A stretch of 64,000 bases of DNA, from NCBI RefSeq assembly GCF_030936135.1, contig NC_082597.1:76552495-76616494 (forward strand), written 5' to 3'. The translations under genes and the position numbers were made by a program. Origin of the DNA: Gavia stellata (taxonomy: Eukaryota; Chordata; Aves; Gaviiformes; Gaviidae). Position 1 is the first letter of the stretch. Every line of letters starts with the position of its first letter. Positions 1 to 13,100 of the stretch are shown piece after piece. The notes under the pieces were generated by a model. It did not search any database, had not been told where the DNA came from, and was given only the letters and a program-made list of their open reading frames with translations.

Positions 1-1022
1 TGTAACTTAGAAAAGGAGTTTTAGCTGGCAGGTTTCCTGAGGCATCCTGTGCAATCAGGGGAGACAGGCTTGTTTGAAAGGGAGATTCAAAGCAGGAGCC
101 CGAGGCTTGCAGCTTCTGCATGGGGGTGGCCTCTCATGGCAGGGTTGTGCTGCAGACTCACCGGGGCACGAGGATCAGTCACCCGCTTTCTTTTCATCAG
201 ATATTCAGAGGGAAATCAAGGCCCCCCGGAGCTGGTGGGAGCCTCTGTACTGAGCACGCTGGATTTCAGAGCAGCTTCTCAGACTCTGCTAAGTGATTTA
301 TGCAATAATAGGAACAAGAATTCCTTTTTTGAGCTGAGATCTGATTGTGGCATCCATCACAAACTGCTTTGAGACAGCTTTGAATATGGATAGAGTAAAA
401 CCCTTCTTGCTGCTCAAGAGCATTGACATTATTATGAAGTTGCTGATTCCTCTGAACTCTCTGCTACCATTAACATGTATTCTTGTTTCACTGTTAGCCT
501 CAGGCAGCTTTATAAAGAGATGCGTTTACAGTGCAAACGTTCACCCATACCCAGCAAAATGTGCCTGATGTAAAAGGATGTCTCTTACTGTGTGTTTTAG
601 AAAAAATTGTTTGACTCGCAAGAAGCATAATGCCCATTTTGTAGATTGTACATTGATTTTTTTCACTTGCTGAATGTCTTGGGGTATTTGTTTCTTTGCA
701 AGTATGGCTTAGCATAGTACATCATTGAGCACAAATTTTGTTTACAAAATGCTGAATGCACAGTAAATGAATTTTGCAGAATTGGGTCACCAAAAGGTTC
801 TTCCTTTCTCGCCTTTAAGCCTCTGAACAACTCTTGTCCTGAATGCTGGTCGTGTATCCTTTGTTGACAGTTTATTTGATTTGTAACCCTTTGGGGGCTG
901 AAGAATGCTTTAAATCTGTTCTTGAACTGTACAGACTAAAAATACTCCTTAAGTGTGTTGATAACGTTGAATGATGCTTATGGTATGATAGCTGACAACA
1001 CAATATTTGCTGTCTGTTTCAG
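1..1022 (+). other. PPFIBP1 intron, 3' part
   Basis: This is the end of an intron whose start lies outside the window. It closes with a pyrimidine-rich CTGTCTGTTTCAG acceptor. The exon expected before it (human residues around LVEDLRGLLEMME) is not seen here in any frame. No repeat was recognised. Confidence 0.8.
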
Positions 1023-1109
1023 ACTAATGGACATATATCTGGGAATGGAGACGTGTATCAAGAAAGGCTGGCTCGTCTGGAAAATGATAAGGAATCTCTT
1101 GTTCTGCAA
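1023..1109 (+). CDS. PPFIBP1: PPFIBP1 exon 1 of window (coiled-coil start)
   Basis: 29 codons, phase 0 at both ends, donor GTGAGT. It encodes GDVYQERLARLENDKESLV, almost identical to human PPFIBP1 just before the long coiled coil. Confidence 0.95.
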
Positions 1110-4100
1110 GTGAGTAGTCACCTAAATTATTTTTTTCCGCTCTTGCATTCATAAGACTTTATGGTAGTATGTGATAAAAACTCTGAGGATTTGTTTGCAG
1201 TTATGTCATCTTGGACAGTGTTCAGAAGGTTTGCTGGTACCTGAGAGTTAACACACATTAAGGATAGGTGTGAATTTAGATTGCAGGAAAAATCTGAAGG
1301 TCTTTCTTTCTGTGTATGTGATCTCTTTTTGAATCTTGTTAGGTGAGTAGGTCTGCAGAGCGACCACCTTCTTACACTCAAGTGTATCCTTAAGATGACC
1401 ATTTTCCGTGACTGTTCACGTGCTGTCCACAGCAGGTGACAGATGTCCTGTCCTCATGAAAGGTGACAAAAGCTGCAGGACTGGCCAACGGGCAGGAGGA
1501 GACGAGCAGCTCCTCAGAGGTCCTGCTCGTCTGCTACTGGGCTGGACTGGGTCAGTCCCACATGCTCTTGCCAGCTGGCTTACTCTTGCCATCAGAGCTG
1601 GAACTACCTGGCACCCCTTGGTCTGTGCAGGCATCCTGCGGTCCCCTGACGTGGACCTGGCCTAAGGGCTGTGACAACGCTGACCTCTGCTCTAGGCAGC
1701 TTGCCCTTGTTCCCAGCGGTACTGCAGATTTCCTTGACAGAGCCTGTTTAAAACAAAAACTTAATTCAGAAAAGGCAAAATGGGAATCAGTCTGCAGTCT
1801 CAAAGGTGGCGTCTTGGTCTTGCCTAGCTTCAGTCCATGTGGTTTAACCTCCTTTGCTTTTATTGTTCTGAAAAGGAGAAGCTGTATGCTATGGTACACT
1901 GTGTGTAATCACTTGGAAAGCAAAATAAATTGTATGCAGTGAGGTTTAGCTATTTGGTTGTTAAGGTAGGAGCTAGTGGGTTTTAGTTAATGTCTTGTCA
2001 CAGCAAAGGCATAATCGTTGGCTGTAAAATGCAGCAGCCACCCCTTGTGAAAACTTCCAGGACAAGCCAGGAGGGGAGATGCAGGATTGCACTGCATCCA
2101 CCAGAACTTCGGCTGAAATTCCAGTAAGCATGAGGGGAGAGCTTTCTCTCCTCTCTTGTCGACTTTGCCACACGTTGTGTCCGCTGCAGAGCTCTGCTGC
2201 TGCTCCTTCTCCCCCTGTGGTCCCATTTCATCTGTGGCCCAGCCACCACTGTTACTCACATACATTTCTTCAGGTGACACATATGGCATGGGTACAAGGT
2301 ACTAAATATGCATCCCTTTTTCTCTGCTGTGCAGGTAAGTGTGCTTACAGACCAGGTGGAAGCCCAAGGAGAAAAGATTCGGGATCTGGAGTTCTGTCTA
2401 GAGGAGCACAGGGAGAAGCTGAATGCCACAGAAGAGATGCTGCAGCAGGTATTTCACAGGCGCTTGTCTGTCTCGCTGCCTTCATTCTGTCTTAACGAAC
2501 TGCATTTTGCTTTGGCGAGAGCAGTGCACTTCAAGTTGTTGCACCCCTTGATGTCTTTTAACTGAGTGATAATTTTCTACCATATTTGCTTTAAAGTCTT
2601 TGTACTTGGTGATGTCAGTGCTGCTTCACACTGTAGGAATCCAGTCCTGCTCTTTGAGCCTTTCCCCACTGAACTTCAAAGAGACTTGGATTAAAGCCTC
2701 TGGCAGGATGGGTGGGTTCCCCTCAAAGCTCCTTGCTGTTCAGAGCAACTGTGATGACAGACAAGCTTTTTTCTCATCCTGGCAGCCAACCCGTGAGAGT
2801 GCCCCCATGATCTCAGATGCATTCTAGGTGCCTGGAGTCTGTTGGATGGGTAATAGCTATGTCCCAGGGCTTCAGCGTGTCCAACGAAGAGTGTGATGCT
2901 TTTCCCCATGAAAGAGGCCTTTAGCTGTAGAAATAAATTACTGATTTCTTCCCCTTGGATGAATAATTCTCTTCTCTTCCTCTTTATCTTGTATCAGGAG
3001 CTTTTAAGCAGAACATCCCTTGAAACTCAGAAGCTGGATCTTATGGCAGAGATTTCCACTCTGAAGTTAAAGCTTACGTCTGTAGAGAAGGATAGGTTGG
3101 ACTATGAGGACAGATTCAGAGACACAGAGGTGAGTAAAACCCGACTGAATAAATTGTGACAGCTGTGAGTGTCTTCATGTTACCTGAAAATTTCCTGGGA
3201 ATTTTTTTTTTTTTTTTTTTTTTTGCCAGGCAAGAAGGGAATTCATCTTTAAGGTTAAAATGTATATCTCTTAAAATAGAAAGTGTCCTCTTCGGTAACC
3301 TCTGGTTTTACACAGAAAGATTTCCAAAACCAGGTTTTGATTCTTGCCATCACATCTCAGGAGGGATGGCATTTAGGGTGGATTTAAATAAAATCATGAA
3401 CATACTGCACTCTCCTGTCTCAACTGTCATCGTCTTAGTAAGGCATGTCTGAAGCAAATGCTTAAGCCCATTGCAAGTACAAAAAGCATGCATGTGCAAA
3501 GACACGGCACACTAAAAGACGTAACTTTCGGTTTCAGTAACAGAGAGAATGAGGTGACTCTGTGAGGGCATTTTGAAGCATCACTTCAAACCACAGCCCC
3601 GCAGAAGCCCGGGACCAAGAGGCCAGTGGTTACTCATCTCAGCCTGGCGTCAGCCCAGCGGTGCACAGTGCCAGGCAGAGCTGCAGCCTAGACCTGCCAT
3701 CCCTGGCAGCTCTCTCCTCAGGCATTTGCCCTCTGGGCGCCACAGATCTGTGTAGCTGAACCTTGCTCGTGTTTGAAGCCAGAAAGCCTCAAAGCAGGTG
3801 GGAAAGCCCAGTTTTTCCAGGAAACTCCAAGAATCAGGCTGAGCTTCGCTGCCAGGGTGACATACCCCATATCAGAAACCACCTTGGAGCCTGCCTAGGA
3901 AGCAGAACAAAATTTCAAATTCTGTGTTCATCAATGAGCTGAAATGTCGGATATTTGTATTGTGGATGATCTAGTTGTCATTCATTTCTAGAAGGGAAGA
4001 AGCCATTGTCATTACAGGAGACAAAATTTGCCCTTTCCACTCCAGTCAGTGGTTTATCAACTCCCTCCCAGTTTTCTACATGTTTTCCAGTAAAGTGTCA

Positions 4101-7100
4101 TTCCTCACTTGTATTGCAAGCGTAAGAGCAAAAAGTTGGGCTTGCTTTTGAATTACTTTCTTTGGGCCTGTCTGAAGTAATATGCAGACCCAAAGAACTC
4201 CACAGGTTGAAAACTAGTGACTCAAATCATTTTCAGCTTTGAAAGGTAGTGATCATTTACGTAGTGATGGTGGTGTCTGTGCAGTGTAGCACATCTGGGT
4301 GCTGCCAAGCTGCAGATCGAATTCATGTTGCCTCCCATTACCTTTTCCTCTAGTTTGGTACCAGATGTTATGTGAAAGATCACAGCATTGCCTTAGAAGC
4401 GGCTGATTTTGCAGTCCAGGCAAGTGCTGTGCATGGCAGTGCTGGAGAAATTGGCAGGTTGAAAGGTGGAGGGAATCGTTGAAGGTCTTCTGCTTCCATA
4501 GGAGATGTGTTAAGAGCTGGCTGCTTTCTCAGCTCCCATGAGGTCTCTCTGCCCACACAGTGCTTGGATCTTGCATACAACAGATAATGCTCTTCACCTG
4601 TATGCTGACACCTATCATAAGCAGCCCAAACAATAGATAAGTGCATTGACATCAGCAGTAAATGGCTTTGGGGGGGCAAGATCTGGTCCAAATGACTGCA
4701 GTGAGCGGGTGCTTTCAGAACTGGATTCCACTGCGTCTCCATTTGTAAACACCCTGTGGTTTCTTGTGCTTTCCAAAACAGGTAACAAAAGGGATTGGGC
4801 TTCGGGTGATTTGCTTCCTCTCTTTCTATTCTTATTTTTATTGAATATGATTCTTTGCTGAGCTTTCCTGTACTCCCCCTTCTTTCATTTCCCTCCTGAA
4901 CTGCAGTCTCTCCATAACTTAATAGCACAATTCAGGCAGCAGACGAAGAAGGTGGATGTGGAGCTACTTCTGTTCCCAGAAAAGTGGTCAGTGTGAGGAC
5001 CACAACGTGCACTGCAATGCTGTAGGCTCAGTGCAAGAGGCCTACCTGCACGGCAGCTGTGAAGACCTTTCTCTTTGAAATAGCTTGAAATACGCTTAAT
5101 GTCTTTGATAAAAATAAGATAACCTAAATTATGTTTAAAAGGTAATTACTATAATTAGGAGCTATATATATTTATTTCCTGGATATTTATGCTAGAACTA
5201 ATGAACTATTACTAGAATGTTCCTCCCTCCCTTTGAAAACCAGAACGATGTAGTTTAGTGTGATAGAAATTATTATGTTGTTTCTTCTTTATTTCAACAC
5301 TTTATAGCTGTAAAAAGGCTTAGGCTTAGACACTGAAAGGGATAATATGTCTTAATTTCCATATTGTTCAGTGGAAAAATGAATGGCTAATTAGTTGTAA
5401 GGGTCTCAGCCATGCAAAATCTCTGACAGGTATTTTGGAGGCAGGACTTATTCAGAAGCACACAAAATTTTATTCAGTGTTGATCTAATTATATTCCTGT
5501 TTAAAGTAGTAGGTGATCAATTATTTCAGCAGAGCTAAGTAATTAAATTAATATTTAAAATACTCTACCATAAAACATATTATGGCATTTACATGCAGTG
5601 TTCAAAATGGAAAAAATTTCATACCCAAGCTGGGAAAGAACAACTACAAATATTGCTTCTGTTTTTATTTAGGGAAAAGAAAGTGAAAATAAAAAAAACA
5701 TTGACATCTTAAAACAACTTTTGTGGAGCTACTGTCTCCTACAGAATTACCATTCAGTTTAAAACCTTCATATTATCCAGTTTTGACTTATGTCTGTCAT
5801 TGCAACTTCCCATTCCAGCTTGGTACGTTTCTCATATTCACCATTCTTTCTCTAAACAGATGCTTCACTAGATGCGTAAGGTTTTTTTCCTTGGTGCTCT
5901 AGGACTTTCCTGTCTAGATGTTCACAAATACATAGCTTTTTCAAAGCTAATTGTATACTTAATAGAGATTTAGAATTGTTCTGTTCTTTAAATCATTCCA
6001 GTCTTTCCACTTTCTCAGCCGACACCAGTATTATTTTTGTTAAGGAGCACGGATGGTCTGAGTTGGGCTGAGTTTATGTAAGAAAATATCATACGAGGGA
6101 GTTTATTTAGGGAGGAGTCCATAACCAGACATGGTCTTTGAAGCAGCAGCCAGAGGTTAAACTGGCTCACTCATGGGGAATTCTTCATAATTTAAACACC
6201 ACCAGTCTCCTTTGTGCAGATGAGTTTCTGAGTGGAGCAAACTGCAAATGTAGTTTGTGTTTCCAGTGTCGGTAAGAAAGCCTCTAACCTCTGAAGCTTA
6301 AAGTTATTATTGCTTTTTTGTGCCTCCCTGGCCCTGCCGTGAAGAGCGCAAGTGACACGAGCAGGGAAGGAAAAGGTTTTGGGAAATAGGAGTCTGTATG
6401 TCCCACCCTCTCAGCTCCATTCATGGATCCATGCAAGGAAGAGCTGTTGGGTGTTTGCAGGGAGGGACCTGACCCTGGATCAGAAGAGGACCATGTAATG
6501 GCTTTTTCCTGTTTTGCAGGTTTTTAAGACAGGAACATGCATTATGCCCAGGGCAGGTATTGTAACCCATTTGTGGGTGCCCAAAGAGGAGGTATTAAAT
6601 GCAAGCAGAGCAGGTGCCATACACTGGCCACCACGTGGGTGACTGTTTTACTGCTGGTTCATCCAAGCCAGCCAGGGAACTCAGTGGGTTTTTGGTGTGA
6701 TCTCAGATCCTGGTCCCAAAAGCTCTCCAGGTGGGTCATAGGCAGTTGTAATGGTTGGCACCTTCAGGTTTCAAACAATGCTGTGATCTCCTTGCTGGAG
6801 CTGCTGCAGGAGGGGGCAAGGCTCAGTCCTTGCTGTGAAAGGTTTGTAGTCAAAATCAGTTGAACAGAGAATAGTGGAAGAAAAGGTAAATGCTTCAGGG
6901 CAGCAAGCAGGAAGGTGAAATACACTGGGAGGATTAGGATTTCTTAGGGAACCTCAGTGCCTTTGACAATCTCTACCTCCGGTAGCTTGCCCAAAGTTAA
7001 ACAGTAATTCAGTAGCAGGGGAGACAGCCCTGTTTGGACCCTTTCTTTGTCCTCTGCTCATTTTTGCAAGGCTTGACCGTCTCTTTTGTACTAGTGGGGG

Positions 7101-10100
7101 TCTGCATGAGGAACCTGGTGAATCTTTAAGGTACTCCTTTGCCTCAAAAAGATGATAATGAATGTCATTTACAGTTACTGTGTTGTAGATAACTTAAGAC
7201 ATGAGTTAATGTTGCACTTGCAAGAGAGTAATTGAAAATATTTTTTGGGCAAAGCATGCTGTTGGACTTGTATTTAGTTCTATTTAACCCTTGAGCAAAT
7301 GGTACAGTATTTTTGGTGACCAGTTACCAGCGGTAAAGGATCGAGTTACCCATGAGGCCCGTAACAGATTAAGCAGAAGAATTTAGTTTCTGCTCCAAGA
7401 TCTTACACTCTTGGATTCTGGTTGCAAGATTGCTCTGTTTTCCATGACATTGTGAGTGCATCTTGACATTTCTGTTAATCGATATGGGTTGCACTAACTT
7501 TTTTCGTAAAAGGAGCAGAGTTTTGGTTTGTTACTCCTTTTGCTCAGAGGGGCCTTTTGAATACAGATAACTGGTTTCTCTCTCCTCCTCCAGTATATTA
7601 AAAGTCACATAGTTCAAGTGATAAATATGTAGGCAACAACCTCAGCAGTTATTACTACACAGCATATTTTGACACTGGATCATGCCAAAGCAAAAATGAT
7701 GGCTGCAGGAGAGAAAAGTCACAAACAAATCAATTGTCATAGTGTCAAAGCTGACCATCAGACCTGGGAACATAGATTTGTTAGAGATCTCAAACGCTTG
7801 GTGTTGATAAGAAACAGCTCAATTAATGTGGTCATGCAGACTGACATCCGTGTACATTTATACTTGGAAGAGTGATGTGCTTTGTAAAGGTTACACATTG
7901 AAGAATCAGTGAGGAATTGCAGGTGTATCCAAATCAGAAAGTCATACATTAGCAGTAGTAATTACTACTAGCATCAGAATGTTCTGTATTTTTATTTTCC
8001 TTGTAGTTCTGGTAATTGAGCTTGGATCTTGCTAAAGAAATAATGTTGCTCTGTTGCCATCAGATTCATTAAGCACAAAATAATAACCAGAGGCTTACAA
8101 GCTCAGAAAATGTGGCGTGGGGCTGGAAGGCAGGTGATACCAGGGGTCCATGAATACCCTCTAAATGTCAGCTGCTGGCTTAATTTATAAATTATAAACC
8201 TCTACTAATTATGAACTTAGCTCTGAAGAATTGTGCTTACAGTTGTTAGCTCGATGTACAGCACTGCTTGACATGGATAGGATTTGCATTACCATGTAGG
8301 AAGGCAAGCCAACCTAAGTACCGTACTACCTTCTTGGTATTTTAAAAGCCGTTATACTGCAGTTCAAGTTCTTTTATGTTTTGTAGGGTGCGCAAAGAGC
8401 TTATCTCCTCTTTTAAAGAGTTTCCTGGTGATACAGCATTACAGTAGCTGCTGAGAAACTGCTTTTTTCTTTTGCTTTTTTAAATTTTTTTTTCTTTTTT
8501 CACACAAATGTCACACTGATCTGGTGTCCATAAGTAAACTAAAGGTCTGTGAGAGATACATGAGGCAGAAGCTTGCTGGACATCTTTGAGTTGTGCGAAA
8601 ACCACAGCTTTCTGGTAACGTGTTCCCCTGCTGAGCAGGAAGGTAATTTTCCCGATAAGCTTTGGTTTGTTATCTCTTATATGTCTCTCTACTCTGTCCT
8701 GGCTGTCCCCCAGGCTTCCTGCAGCTGGTCTCTTAAGATCCCACTTCCCCATCCAGAGGACAGGAGGTTTGGAGAAAGAGTGCCTTGCACCTTAGTGGGG
8801 CAGTCAAGCTCAGGGTTCATTTGGCCACTGCAGGACAGGAGCTGTAGAGCTGGTGGCACTCGGGGCTGACCTCCAAACCACCTAAGTCTCTTCAGGACAA
8901 TGGGCAGGAGATCGAGCCATTCTCCTGAAGAGCTCAGATGTGAGTTGGTGGTGGCTCCGAATTCCTTCCAAACAAGGCTGAATTTGCAAAGCGCAGATGT
9001 AGTGGCGCCATTGATGCTTAAACACATATGCCTTTGTGCTTGTAGAAACCAGTGATGGCTCTTCTGTTCAGCCCTCAGTTAGAGGACTCATTTGAGTGGC
9101 AGCAACGTGGATTTACACTGTAATCACTTCATGTTTTGAAAAGGCGGGTGACGGCTGGTGAGCCTGGGGAGAGGAGGATGTGGCTGTTGCGTATTGAAGG
9201 ACGGGTGCCATAGTTTTCCATTACCCACTCGTAGTGGCGGACATCCAAGCAGTTGAGCAGCCAGAGGGGCAGGAGGCCTTTCTTGGCCCTCAGCACAGGG
9301 AACACGACTTCAGCTTATGTCCTCTGCCCTCTTGCATTCAGTGCAGTAATGCAGAAACTGAGAAATACAGTCCCTAGATATCTAGGAAGCTCTGACTTGC
9401 TTGGCTCAGCTATGAATTTGGGTGGTGGTTTTTGTGTACAGTGCCTTTTATTGCTGCTGTGTTTTTACGGTCCTGCCAATGGGTAGCTATTGTTCTGTTT
9501 TGTTTACTGAATGTCTTTGTTGTTTCTGGTCTTGTTTTTCCCCTCACTCAGGATTTGATCCAGGAAATAAATGAATTGCGGTTGAGAGTAGGAGAAATGG
9601 ACAATGAAAGACTCCAGTATGAGAAAAAACTGAAAACGACCAAAGTAAGTGAGGCTGAGGGGAAGAAGTAGAGATAGGTGTAAGGCTTTAGAAGTTCACT
9701 CTCTTTTCCCCGATCCTTCCCTGCACCCTTCAAAACCCTGAGCACACTCAGGCCCAGGGGTTTCATGGTACTCACTTAACAACGGGTTATTTCCAAATTT
9801 CATGCTATGGTTTTCAGATCTGGGCATTGTTTTTTATGAAGGATAACTTAACGTGCAGCTGGCTATTAACAGTAAATTTATTACCTGTTTAGACCCTTGT
9901 TTCACATATGTGTCAAGAAACACCAGTTGCAGTGCATAAGGCATGTGCCATAGGTGAGGCCAAAGCTGAGCATTTATTTTCTCCCAAATGTGCTAAAAAT
10001 CAGCCACTTCTGAAGAGAAAGCATTCACCCAAGTAATTCTAGCAGCCTGTTTCTTTAAGTGTCTAACTTCTCTTTGCCATTTAGCCTTGTCTCTTTTCTA

Positions 10101-13100
10101 TCTTTAGTTTTCTCTCACTCCTCTGTCTCTGTTACCAGTCTTTAATGGCCAAACTTTCTAGTATGAAAATCAAAGTGGGTCAGATGCAGTATGAAAAGCA
10201 GCGGATGGAGCAAAAAAGCCAGATGCTAAAGGTGTAGTAGTTTCTGGGTAACATTGGGCCTGTTTTGAATCCTTCATGTTCCACCGTTTTACGGTCTGTC
10301 TTGCATTGTGCTGTCATGCTCTGTTCTTCATTAATTGCTGTGTGTTGATATGCAGTGTGCCCTTTCTCATTAGATGTGGAAAGCTCTTTATGCAGATATT
10401 CCTTGTAAACAGCTTTTATCTTGGATGGGAGAGAATTTTAGTATTGTGAACTTTGCATAGGTTCCTTGCATAGTGGAATTAGACTTGGGTTAAAACCATT
10501 CCCCTTCCAAGGGAAGATTGCCACTTCTGTAGCTTACATCCGTTATTCAAACAGAACTTTTTCTCACCTTTTTTGGAGAAAATTTATTCATGAACACTAG
10601 CTAGAAAATAGTGATTCTTTTATACTGTCCCCTCTCCCACATGTAAATTTACATATCGTATTTCTAGTTCAGGGGAAGAAATACACATCAACAACCACAT
10701 TGCAGCTCTAGTTGCCCATGGGTATAACAGCAGCTTCTCAAGTGACCAAGAGATGGTCTTGTTCTGGAGAAGCATGGGTCCTACACTGGCAGAAATCCCG
10801 TCAAAGTCAGTACCAAATTGGAGCACTGGAGGATTGTATTGCCCAACCCCTGTTCTGGAAGAAGCTTTGATTTCTTGACGATTTTAAGATTGATCTATTT
10901 TTTAATGATGCTTTAGAGCAAACAGGAACCAATTTCAGGAAATTCTGTAGTTTGGGCCATAGTTTGGGTCGCAGACATCAGTGTATATTTGCAACAGAAC
11001 TTTTGAGGGAAGCTCAGGAATATACCTAAGCCACAGTATTCTAGTTTGGTTTATTCCTTTAAGGATTTAAAACTTCAGTTAGAAGCTGTAAATGCCAAAA
11101 TTATGACTCTTGCCTTGTTTTGTTTTGTTTACAAACTGAACAAATTAAATTTTCAGTGTTGGGTACATGTGCACTGAGGGTCCTGTCTTGATGATGCTGT
11201 TGCACAAGATATCCTCGGACATCAAAGAAACATGTTACTAAACTGGGTAGGATTTGACTCAAATTTTAAAAAGTTAAATGCATGGATCCGTGCCAGTCAC
11301 TTGCTAGTGCAGATGGTTAGATCTAAGTTAAAATTTGACAGCATTTATCTAATACAGCCCAACTCTCCCAAACACCATCTGTCTTATTCCCATGAATCTC
11401 AACTCTAAGCTTCCTTTCCTAATGCTTGATCAGCAAACCCAAACTGTGGCAGTGGTACCACATTTTCACCTGAACTGCTTTCCAGTATGTGTTTATGTGC
11501 TTGATGGTGTCGTGATTGATTTTTCTTTCATAGAAGCAGTGGTTATTTCTGAAGCTGTCCTCAGCCTGGTGTAAGCACAGTTCCATAATTGTCCACCTTT
11601 GAACATTCAGAACGCCCTATAAATACCGAAATAAGTGTGTGTAAATTTTAGTATTCAGCCTCATCACCTACACTTTTTCTGTCTCTGCAAGGTTAAATAA
11701 ATAAGAAAAATGCTTTTTTTGCTTTACTCTTTCTTTTTTTAAGCAGTCTGTTGTGATGTTCAGAGTCAGTGTGGTGGGTGTACCCTCAGCCAATGTAAAT
11801 GTCAGGGGGGCCTCCGTCATTTCCACCGGCTGAGGACCTGTCCACTGTGCTTCATGGGAGGGAGTTTTGGCAACGTCTCAGGTGCATGTGGAAGCTGTCA
11901 CTGAGTGATTCTGTGTCTGTTACAGGATGAGCTAGCAGCTTTGAAAGACAAACTAGAGCAGAAGGAAGCTGAGGTAAAAAGGTTGCAAGAAAAATTGGTT
12001 TGCAAGCTGAAAGGCGAAGGAGTTGAAATACTGGACAGAGGTAAGAAGAAGGGAGGCTCTCTCACTATGTTCTCCTCAGTCACCTCATCTGAGGTCATGT
12101 TTCCATGAATGGTTGTACAGGAAATAACAGATAAAAGCCTCAATTTTCATATACTTTCTGTCTTGGTGTTTACTTCTTTTAAAATATTTAGCGGGTGTTC
12201 GTGATGCAACTGCTGAACCGACTGTCATAGCAAGTTCTTGACCAACTGTAAACTAGCCTATGTAATCCCTAGTTAGCTCTTTACATGGCTTGCGTGTGCC
12301 TCAAAAGATGCAGTTTATATTGGCAAAGAAATCCTTAAACTAATTTCAACAAGTTCCCTGAAAAGATTATATTGAGAAGGAAACTTTCTGTGGGGGTACC
12401 TATGCTGGGCTTTGCTTGTACACCCCTTACTGGTGAGGAAGGGGAAAAGCCATACTGCAAACCAAAGTGTGATGTGTACCAGCAAATCTTCAGTGTGGAC
12501 CTAGCTGTAAGTAGGTGAAGTTGAGGACTGGTTCTGGATTTGTGCACTGGTTAAGTCTAAATCCTAATTAAGCTTGAATCAGCACAGAAATTTTACATGT
12601 CAGATAATTCTTTTATTTGCTTGCAAAGAAGAAACAAAATTATTATTTATTTGGGGGAAACTTAGATTTGGGAACTTACCTTAAAATAGAAATTTTTCTT
12701 TAAAGCCTCACAAAAATTTTCCACAGACTTTTTTGACCTGCTGCAATTTCACTTCTGAATATATCTCACTGGTAGTTATTGCTGATTTTAAGATGTGCTT
12801 TTAAAGTATGTTTTTTAGAAAAATAAAGCCACAAGAGATTAATTAGTCTTCTCCCCTGACCAGAGGAGGAAAATGCTGTGTCTAGATTGTCACATTTTAT
12901 TTAATAGAATGATCTGTTTTCAAAACCACTGTGTAGGATCACTAAAAGTGACCATGCTGAACTGTGATTCCTTTTTTTTTTTTTTTTAGAACATTTAAAT
13001 GTGAACAAGGTCTGACTTTATTGCATTTATGACTACTTATATAGGGCTTTTCTTCCTGGGCGCTGCTGTGTACGTTGAACTCCCATTACCCTCTGGTTCT

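Noticed and set aside
2335-2340. GTAAGT at the start of a PPFIBP1 exon, as a donor
   Set aside because: It follows an AG acceptor directly and is needed as codons Val-Ser; using it as a donor would leave no exon.
3202-3224. Long T run as a processed-retrocopy tail
   Set aside because: No retrocopy sequence and no flanking duplication lies next to it; taken as a simple repeat near the exon's 3' side.
4380-4928. 183-codon minus-strand frame in the large PPFIBP1 intron
   Set aside because: No similarity to known families, no splice or promoter context, and mixed low-information composition; most likely chance.
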